Positions 4,547-10,177 of a stretch of DNA of 10,177 nt are shown piece after piece. The DNA comes from Vulcanimicrobiota bacterium. GTDB taxonomy: Bacteria; Vulcanimicrobiota; Vulcanimicrobiia; Vulcanimicrobiales; Vulcanimicrobiaceae. The translations under genes and the position numbers were made by a program. Position 1 is the first letter of the stretch, and each line of letters begins with the position of its first letter. The notes below the pieces were generated by a model. The model was not told the origin of the DNA, made no database searches, and saw only the letters and a list, made by a program, of their open reading frames with translations. The DNA lies in assembly GCA_019247395.1 (NCBI GenBank), contig JAFAOZ010000240.1, positions 1 through 10,177 of the forward strand, in the 5' to 3' direction.

Positions 4547-7500
4547 CGCCTCAAATAGAGCAGCGAGACGCCGTTCGAGCCGCCGATCGGCGTGTAGGAG
4601 GTCGCGGGATTCACGTTGAGCACGTTAGCAGCGGCCGGCTGGGGCTGTTGCAGCGAGAAGAGCGTTGGGCCCGTCGCACTATAGGCGGTGATGCGATATG
4701 AGTTTGAATCGTTGGGGCGCGCCTCCAAGGCGACGCTTTGCTGTTCGGGATATCCGAAGCTCTGCCGATAGATCGCATTGACGTACTTGCCGAGTGCCTT
4801 GACCGCGTTGACGCCGACTCCAGTCTGCAGATCGCTCGTGATCTGCACTTCGGTAAAGCCGAGCGCGCTGCCGAGTTCCGTTGAGAGCGGCTCGAGCATG
4901 TTGCGCGTGAATGCCGTGTTGAGCTGACCGTAGGCGAGGCTGCGCGCCGCGGCGCTCGTGGAGAACCCGGCGCCGCCGGTCGAGGCAACGCCGTGGACGG
5001 CTCCGAACTGCTGCGCGCCGACGAGCAGCCCTAGAATCTGTTCGCGACTGTACTGCGGATCGGAGGCTAACGCGAGATTCATATTCGTCGCGGGACCCGT
5101 CACGTGCAGTCGGACGGCCGTTGCCGGATCCGGTACGAAGGTCGTTGCGACCGCGTTGACATCCGGAATCAATCCGCTCGACGGATCGAAATGGATGTCG
5201 CCGCGTTCGACGTAGAACGTGCGGTAGAAGCTCAACGAGCCGCCGGTTGAGTGGAAACCGCCCGAAAGCGTCGGCGCGTCGAGCGTGCCCCCTAAGCGAA
5301 CGGCTCCCGTCGTGCCGATATCAACGTTTGCGCTTTGAATCCTAACGTCGGGGCCGGCGGAAAATTGCACGCCGTCGAAGGCGACGTTGGGCAGCTGCCG
5401 CTTCGCGCCGCCCCCGCGGTTGAGTGCGAGAAACGCTGCGAGCGGCAGCCGCGTCTGCGAGAGCTCCAGATTGCCGCTCATCGTCGCGGGCGAACGCGGC
5501 GTGCGCACGATCGCGAGTGCGCCGTTTAAGGTGCCTTGGAAGTACGCGGGCAGATCGAGGCGCGCATTCGTCGCGCTCCCGTTCAACGTAAAGGTTGCGT
5601 CTTCGGGATGCCGGAGATTCGCCAGCGTTGCCGCTGCCGTTGCCGTCATCGTGCCGCTTCCGACGAGTGCATGCGATTTCAGCGACGCGCGCGTGCCCGC
5701 CAAGGCAAGGTTCGCTGCGATGCCGGTAATCGGCGAGCGCTCGACGGGGCTTTTGAACGTTCCGTCTGTCAACGCCAGAGCGCCGTTGAGATTCGGAGCA
5801 GCGACGCTGCCGCCGGCATCCACGCGGCCGTCGATCCGTCCACTGATCTGCGTTCCTTTCGGCAGCAGATCGGCAAAATTGGAAAGCTCGACATCGTCGG
5901 CAATCACCGTGCCGGCAATCGGCCCGTTCGCCGTCGCGACGTGCGCGCCCGAGAGCGCGATCGGAACCGCAGCGGAGAATAAGGCGTGGCCGTGTTCGAG
6001 ATCGATCGTGCCGTTACGGACGGCCACCGCGTGGCGATTCACCTCGATCTCACCCGAGGCGCGCGGCACGCTGAGATCGTGATAGCGCACGTTCGCGAGC
6101 GTCACGTCGTCACGCAAGAGCGGCGTCGCGCGCGTTCCTTCGACGTGCAGCACGGAGCTCAGCGCCCCACTCAGGCCGAACGTTTTGCCGGTCGCACGGG
6201 TCAAGAAATCGCCGACGTTCGTGCTCGTGCTCGTTATCGTCAGTGCCAACGGATCGCCGGCGTGCAGGCCGAACGAGCCCGATGCCACCGTCGTCATCGA
6301 CGGCAGGTTGAGCGTTGCCGAATCGATTCGTCCCCGTCCGTCTACCGCTGAGGCAGTTATGTCAAACCGCTCGATCGGCATTCGCCAAGCGGTGCCGTTG
6401 AAGACGGCGGCGTGCGCCTGCATCGCCAGATCGGGATACGTTCCGACGAGAGTGGTGTGCGCGTCGAGGTGACCGGTAATCGGGACGTTGTATCCCAGCA
6501 TCGGCAGCCACGCAGCGAGGTCCACGCCGCGCGCGGTCGCCGTCAGGTTCATACTTCGCGATGCCGGCGCAATCGTTCCGTTGAGGGTCACCTCGCCCGA
6601 GGGGCCACCGAAGCTCAGTGCGGTCGCAACGGTCTCGCCGGCGCTCTTCCAACGCGCGGCAACCGTTCCGAGTTCGACGCGCCGATACCGGGCGCTCGTG
6701 AATTTCGCATTGCCGCTGGTTGCAAGCACGCGCGTTCCCGCGACGTCGGCACGCAGCGCCAGGGATCCGGTGCCGGCAAAGGTGTCGCCGGTATCGAAGA
6801 AGTCGTTCAAGTCAGCGAGGTCGAGTTGCGGCGCGTCGAGTGCAACATCCGCGGCGCCCGAGCGGCTGGCATTCGCGCTCAACGAAATCGGCGACGATCC
6901 GATGACGACGCGACCGCCGCTCACCGACACCGCGCTCGTATCGCCGCTGACGCCGCCTTCGAAATTCCGGAAGGCTAAACCGTTCACGGATCCTTCCGGA
7001 GCGCGTACGCGGCCTGCAAACGATGGCGACGATCCGGTTCCAGTTACATGGAGGTCGGCATCGATGCTGCCCTGCACGTAGTTTGCGCGCTGCGGCGCAA
7101 CGGTTGCAACGAGCCTGCCGACATCGGAAGAATGGACCTGCGCGGCGAGATCGTAGCGCGGCGCGAGCGTTCCGTGCGACGAGAAACCGTTCACGGTTCC
7201 CGCAACCCCGACAAAGAGCGGCCCGATTGCGACCGCCGCATCGTGCACGTCGAGCGTTCCATCCTGATAGGCTAAGCCGGCGTTGCCGTTGACGTCGAAG
7301 TTGCGATAGCGTCCTCCCGCGATCACGACCGTTCCGGCTGCACGCGGCGCGCGTGCCGTTCCGCCGAGAAGCGCACCAAAGCTGCCGTGAGATCCGAGCG
7401 TACCGAGGATGCCGCCGCGCAATGTGCCGTTGCGCAACGCGACGCTGCCGTGTGCGCTCGCAGGGCCGAACGACGTCCCGACGATCGCGCGGCCGCCGGC

Positions 7501-9138
7501 TACGAGCGCGTTCCGGGTCGCGCTGCCGGCGAGCGTTGCGTCGAGCGTCCCATTTGCCGCCGGCAGCGGAAAGTTGCGCGCATCGAGGATGCCGACGCTC
7601 GTGCCGCCGCTGCGATCGAGCGCAACTCGCGCATAGAGCGACCCCGCACCGCTGCGTGCAAAAAGCGGGCCGACGACGCCGTTGCCGTGCTCGTCAACGT
7701 CGAACAGCGCGCCGACCGATTCTGCACCACCCTGGCCCCACAGCACACCGCGTGCGGCAATCGCTTTAGGGTCGTACGCCGTCGCCAGCACCGCCGCGTC
7801 GAGCGTCGTTTGCGGGAGCACCGAACTTACGTAGGGTGTGCCCCCGGGCGGTGCGTGGGCCCGCACGAGCATTTCCATCGCGTTGGGTTCTTGCGCGAAT
7901 GCAAGGTGTCCACGTGCCCGTAACCTGATCGCGCCGTACGCGCCGTCGAAACGCATGACGTCGAGGTCGTGCCCCGCAAACGCAAGGACGCCGCTCAGCC
8001 GCGCAAGCGTTGTACCCGCGTACGTCGCCTGCGGAGAACGCAGCGAAATCCATGCCAGCGGCGACTTAGTGTCGCCCTCGACGAGCAAGCCGAAAGTCAC
8101 CGGTCCGCGGACGGCCAACCGCTCTCCCTGCGCGAACATGCCGCGCAGTTGCGCCAAATCACCGCTTCCGCGAACGGCGAGCCGCAGGCGAGGATTGCGC
8201 AGGTTGTAAACGCCCCCGCTGATGGAAGCCGGTATTCGTCCTAAATTCGCGCGTAGGCCCGGCGTCAAGATTCCATCGTCGTAAACGTCGAGCGGTCCTC
8301 GCACGCCCGCAATCGGCTGTGACAATCCGGCGATCGCGATACGGCCGTCACGAAGCGCCGCGCTCGCCGCAAGGTGTCCGCCGAAGTATTGCGCGTCGAC
8401 GCGCTCGAGCATGCCGGATTGCAACTGCAGCGAGGGTGAGTCCACCGCAAAATCGACGGCAGCCGCGACGGGCAGTTGCGCCGCCGTCCAATGTTGATCG
8501 TTGTAGCCGCGCCCGAGGTCGATCGTTCCGGCGCCGAACACCGGATAGAGACGGTCCGGGCGCTCCCCATAGGCAAACATCACACGGTACGTCGAGCGAT
8601 CGGCCGTCGAGATCGTTGCATCGGCCCGCAAGTTCATCGCGCGCAATTGGCGCTCGCCCGGCAATGCGAGCCGGCTTTGATTGACGACGTCAAGCGATCC
8701 GTTACGCACGCGCGCCGTGAGGATCAACGGCGGTCCGCCTCGCGACGGGTTTTCACTCAAGTTCGGAATCGGAAGGTTGAAGGTGCCGTCTGGGCGCCGA
8801 ACGATCGTGACGTGCGGCGATTCGACGTCGAGCGCTTTCAAACCATAGAGTCGCGCGGCGCCGGGGAAGAGATCGCGTAGATTATAGGCCACCTCGACGC
8901 GCGCGATTTCGGCAATTGGTTCGTTGCGCTGCGAGGTCACGCTGACGTTCTCCAGCGTCGCATGCGACGCGCCGAAACGAGCGGAACGGAAGGAAAGGTT
9001 GACGTGTGCAAAAGTCCGCGCGGCCTCGATCAGCGCCATCTGCGCGACGGCCTGTCGCTGCCAGAAGCTCAGCAGCGCGAGCGACAAAAGCACGATCGCC
9101 GCTGCGGCCCACCACCGGCCTGCTTGGGTGCGCGTCAT
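4537..9138 (-). CDS. TamB/AsmA-family translocation and assembly module protein
   Basis: The protein is 1533 residues from the ATG at 9136-9138; a TTG at 9154-9156 would add six residues, and neither start has a good ribosome site. Residues 9-25 (WWAAAAIVLLSLALLSF) are a single membrane anchor leaving the rest in the periplasm. An AsmA-like segment follows (LKALDVESPHVTIVR with PDGTFNLPIPNLS, about 100-128). Then comes about 1,000 residues of repeating beta strands with Gly/Ala/Ser/Thr turns, as expected for the hydrophobic-groove beta-helix of bridge-like lipid-transfer proteins. The C-terminal TamB (DUF490) domain is clear: GGSLSFYRTFYVERGDIHFD (1299-1318), SDPQYSREQILGLLVG (1359-1374), and ALGFTEVQITSD. 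The chain ends LLYLRRWW. TamB proteins link the inner membrane to an outer-membrane BamA/TamA-type barrel for lipid or protein delivery; no barrel gene is in the window. It heads the leftward operon and overlaps the Skp-like gene. Confidence 0.92.
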   Translation of the reverse strand: MTRTQAGRWWAAAAIVLLSLALLSFWQRQAVAQMALIEAARTFAHVNLSFRSARFGASHATLENVSVTSQRNEPIAEIARVEVAYNLRDLFPGAARLYGLKALDVESPHVTIVRRPDGTFNLPIPNLSENPSRGGPPLILTARVRNGSLDVVNQSRLALPGERQLRAMNLRADATISTADRSTYRVMFAYGERPDRLYPVFGAGTIDLGRGYNDQHWTAAQLPVAAAVDFAVDSPSLQLQSGMLERVDAQYFGGHLAASAALRDGRIAIAGLSQPIAGVRGPLDVYDDGILTPGLRANLGRIPASISGGVYNLRNPRLRLAVRGSGDLAQLRGMFAQGERLAVRGPVTFGLLVEGDTKSPLAWISLRSPQATYAGTTLARLSGVLAFAGHDLDVMRFDGAYGAIRLRARGHLAFAQEPNAMEMLVRAHAPPGGTPYVSSVLPQTTLDAAVLATAYDPKAIAARGVLWGQGGAESVGALFDVDEHGNGVVGPLFARSGAGSLYARVALDRSGGTSVGILDARNFPLPAANGTLDATLAGSATRNALVAGGRAIVGTSFGPASAHGSVALRNGTLRGGILGTLGSHGSFGALLGGTARAPRAAGTVVIAGGRYRNFDVNGNAGLAYQDGTLDVHDAAVAIGPLFVGVAGTVNGFSSHGTLAPRYDLAAQVHSSDVGRLVATVAPQRANYVQGSIDADLHVTGTGSSPSFAGRVRAPEGSVNGLAFRNFEGGVSGDTSAVSVSGGRVVIGSSPISLSANASRSGAADVALDAPQLDLADLNDFFDTGDTFAGTGSLALRADVAGTRVLATSGNAKFTSARYRRVELGTVAARWKSAGETVATALSFGGPSGEVTLNGTIAPASRSMNLTATARGVDLAAWLPMLGYNVPITGHLDAHTTLVGTYPDLAMQAHAAVFNGTAWRMPIERFDITASAVDGRGRIDSATLNLPSMTTVASGSFGLHAGDPLALTITSTSTNVGDFLTRATGKTFGLSGALSSVLHVEGTRATPLLRDDVTLANVRYHDLSVPRASGEIEVNRHAVAVRNGTIDLEHGHALFSAAVPIALSGAHVATANGPIAGTVIADDVELSNFADLLPKGTQISGRIDGRVDAGGSVAAPNLNGALALTDGTFKSPVERSPITGIAANLALAGTRASLKSHALVGSGTMTATAAATLANLRHPEDATFTLNGSATNARLDLPAYFQGTLNGALAIVRTPRSPATMSGNLELSQTRLPLAAFLALNRGGGAKRQLPNVAFDGVQFSAGPDVRIQSANVDIGTTGAVRLGGTLDAPTLSGGFHSTGGSLSFYRTFYVERGDIHFDPSSGLIPDVNAVATTFVPDPATAVRLHVTGPATNMNLALASDPQYSREQILGLLVGAQQFGAVHGVASTGGAGFSTSAAARSLAYGQLNTAFTRNMLEPLSTELGSALGFTEVQITSDLQTGVGVNAVKALGKYVNAIYRQSFGYPEQQSVALEARPNDSNSYRITAYSATGPTLFSLQQPQPAAANVLNVNPATSYTPIGGSNGVSLLYLRRWW

Positions 9139-9154
9139 ACTCGCGCTTTTTCCC

Positions 9155-9170
9155 AAGCGGGAAGCCGCTT
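9155..9170. promoter_or_regulatory. Perfect hairpin upstream of the TamB-like gene
   Basis: AAGCGG (9155-9160) and CCGCTT (9165-9170) form a six-pair stem around GAAG, 17-32 bp upstream of the TamB-like ATG in the divergent spacer. It could be a 5'-leader hairpin or an operator. On plus it is preceded, not followed, by a T-run, so it is not a terminator for either neighbour. Confidence 0.3.
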
Positions 9171-9192
9171 ATTGCGCGGAGGCCGTTTCCTG

Positions 9193-9220
9193 AACGGATC
9201 CTGAGCAGTTCTTAACGGAT
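9193..9220. repeat. AACGGAT direct repeat in divergent spacer
   Basis: AACGGAT occurs at 9193-9199 and again at 9214-9220, 21 bp apart, which is two helical turns. An inverted CCGTT at 9183-9187 precedes the first copy. Repeats on one helix face between divergent genes are compatible with a regulator-binding site for the TamB-like or GNAT-fusion gene. Nothing else supports this. Confidence 0.25.
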
Positions 9221-9248
9221 GCAGCCACGAAGCAAGCGCGAGCTTTGA
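9219..9248 (+). other. Possible nine-codon leader ORF before the GNAT fusion
   Basis: ATG at 9219 opens a reading frame of nine codons (MQPRSKREL) ending in TGA at 9246-9248. That stop overlaps the presumed TTG start of the GNAT fusion (9245-9247). Overlap of this kind allows re-initiation of a weak start. No ribosome site is seen, and so short an ORF can occur by chance. Confidence 0.2.
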
Positions 9249-10177
9249 GCTTTACGACCGAGCTGCGCGTCCCGTCTGATGCGGCGTTTCTTTCGCTCGT
9301 TGAGTCCTTTGTTCGCGACGCTGCGACGCGCAGCGAGCTCGGCGACGACCAGCGGCAACGCATCGCCAGCGCCGCAGGCCTTGCGTTCGCAATTACGATC
9401 GAAGAGGCGCTGACCGAATCTTCGGAACCACTGCACCTCGTTGCCGCCTGTACGCCTTCGCATCTCATGCTCTCGCTTTTCGAGCGCGGTCTGCCGACCG
9501 ACGATGCGCTCGCGCGGCGAAGTTCGAAATGGAGCGAGCTCAGTGACGCGGTCGACGAAGCGCATTGGCACTTGCATGGCTCGGCTGGAAGCGAACTGCG
9601 TTTGGTCGTCGCGCGCCCCCACGGCATGGGCAGTACGAACCTCGTCGCACCTCGAGAAGACGACGCTCCGCTTGCGCCGCCGCAAGAGTACACGGTGCGC
9701 CGCTTCGAGCCCACCGATGCGGCCGGCGTCGCGCGCGCGTTCTATCTCACCTATGGTTACGCGTACGATCTGCCGGCGGTGTACGTTCCGTCACGGCTGA
9801 TCGAACTCAACCAAAGCGGACGATACTACTCGATCGTGGCGATCGACGCCGGCGGTGAGGTCGCAGGCCATTACGCGCTCGCCCGCGAGGCGGGCGCACC
9901 CGTCGCCGATGCGTGCGGCGCGGTCGTACTGCCGGCGCACCGGGGACGCGACTTGCTCAACCGTTTGCGCGATCGGGCCGAAGAAGAAGCGGTCGCACTT
10001 GGACTGGCGGCCTATTATTCCGAGCCGGTCACCGATCATCCGCGGACCCAAGCCGCCAGCGAGAGCTTCGGTGCAAAGGCGTGCGGCATTACGCTCGGTG
10101 AAGCGCCGCGCAACTTCGTCGCCCGCCATATGGAGCTCTCCACCACATCCCAGCGCCAAAGCTGCATGCTTTACGTC
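9245..10177 (+). CDS. HATPase (anti-sigma-like)/GNAT acetyltransferase fusion, 3' end cut
   Basis: An open frame of 311 residues runs off the right edge without a stop. Residues 4-125 look like an RsbW-type HATPase domain: TELRVPSDAAFLSLVESFVR, then TIEEALTESSEP at the N-box and LFERGLPTDDAL at the G1 position. The N-box Asn is Ser/Glu here and the G1 Asp is Glu, so ATP binding may be lost. Residues 149-285 are a GNAT domain: YTVRRFEPTDAAGVARAFYLTYGYAY, VPSRLIELNQSG, VAIDAGGEVAGHYAL, and GAVVLPAHRGRDLLNRL. The acetyl-CoA loop reads RGRDLL where family members usually have RGxG, so Asp236 replaces a glycine. The end QRQSCMLYV matches the family's C-terminal strand; a further tail probably lies beyond. 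The first in-frame start giving a complete domain is TTG 9245, without a clear ribosome site. It probably links a regulatory domain to acyl transfer or sensing; targets are unknown. Confidence 0.82.
   Translation, partial: MSFTTELRVPSDAAFLSLVESFVRDAATRSELGDDQRQRIASAAGLAFAITIEEALTESSEPLHLVAACTPSHLMLSLFERGLPTDDALARRSSKWSELSDAVDEAHWHLHGSAGSELRLVVARPHGMGSTNLVAPREDDAPLAPPQEYTVRRFEPTDAAGVARAFYLTYGYAYDLPAVYVPSRLIELNQSGRYYSIVAIDAGGEVAGHYALAREAGAPVADACGAVVLPAHRGRDLLNRLRDRAEEEAVALGLAAYYSEPVTDHPRTQAASESFGAKACGITLGEAPRNFVARHMELSTTSQRQSCMLYV

Noticed and set aside
5387..7081. Long plus-strand open frames opposite the TamB-like gene (for example 5387-6082 and 6488-7081)
   Set aside because: They are Arg/Ala/Pro-rich translations with no domain logic, lying antisense to a convincing 1533-residue gene. 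Such frames are expected in GC-rich DNA.
9139..9156. TTG at 9154-9156 as the start of the TamB-like gene
   Set aside because: The ATG six codons later gives an intact membrane anchor with a basic N-terminus; TTG overlaps a hairpin and has no ribosome site.
1..10177. Mobile element, prophage, CRISPR array or defence system
   Set aside because: No transposase, integrase, cas or restriction-like protein, no terminal inverted repeats and no regularly spaced repeats were found; every sizeable stretch is accounted for by ordinary genes.

Overview
The window is GC-rich, gene-dense DNA from a bacterium. It carries eight complete protein genes and two genes cut by the window edges (an SDR C-terminus on the left, a GNAT fusion on the right). 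No RNA gene, insertion sequence or CRISPR array was recognised, and no gene-free stretch exceeds about 110 bases. Three features point to a cell with an outer membrane (diderm): a TamB/AsmA-type protein, a linked OmpH/Skp-like coiled-coil protein, and a lipoprotein with Ala at +2. GC content, gene style and the secreted phosphoesterase would fit a deep-branching phylum such as Candidatus Eremiobacterota (WPS-2). That placement is a guess from protein style, not something the sequence proves.

Layout from left to right. (1) 1-223 (+) is the C-terminal end of a short-chain dehydrogenase/reductase. (2) 220-717 (-) is an isochorismatase-like cysteine hydrolase. It lies 33 bp downstream of 751-2100 (-), a predicted lipoprotein phosphoesterase of the acid phosphatase/phospholipase C family. 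(3) The 83-bp divergent spacer 2101-2183 holds two palindromes and a possible leaderless promoter. It separates the phosphoesterase from 2184-2732 (+), a secreted protein of unknown function. (4) A four-gene leftward block follows: TamB-like protein (4537-9138), OmpH/Skp-like coiled-coil protein (3434-4546), small secreted carboxypeptidase-regulatory-like domain protein (3044-3394), and an orphan 102-residue protein (2729-3037). The first two overlap by 10 bp and the last two are 6 bp apart, so the block reads as one operon. (5) A 106-bp divergent spacer leads to 9245-10177 (+), a fusion of a degenerate HATPase/anti-sigma-like domain with a GNAT acetyltransferase domain, open at the right edge.

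The functional centre is the leftward block. TamB-family proteins span the periplasm as lipid- or protein-conducting bridges, and Skp-like proteins chaperone unfolded outer-membrane proteins. An overlapping TamB-like/Skp-like pair therefore suggests an envelope-assembly module, with two small uncharacterised proteins at its end. The Skp-like protein is about twice the usual Skp length and shows no separate signal peptide before its Skp-like first strand. Both plus/minus convergent junctions (220-223 and 2729-2732) have the same architecture: stop codons interlocked in CTAA, and a GC-rich hairpin about 25 nt past the plus-strand stop.
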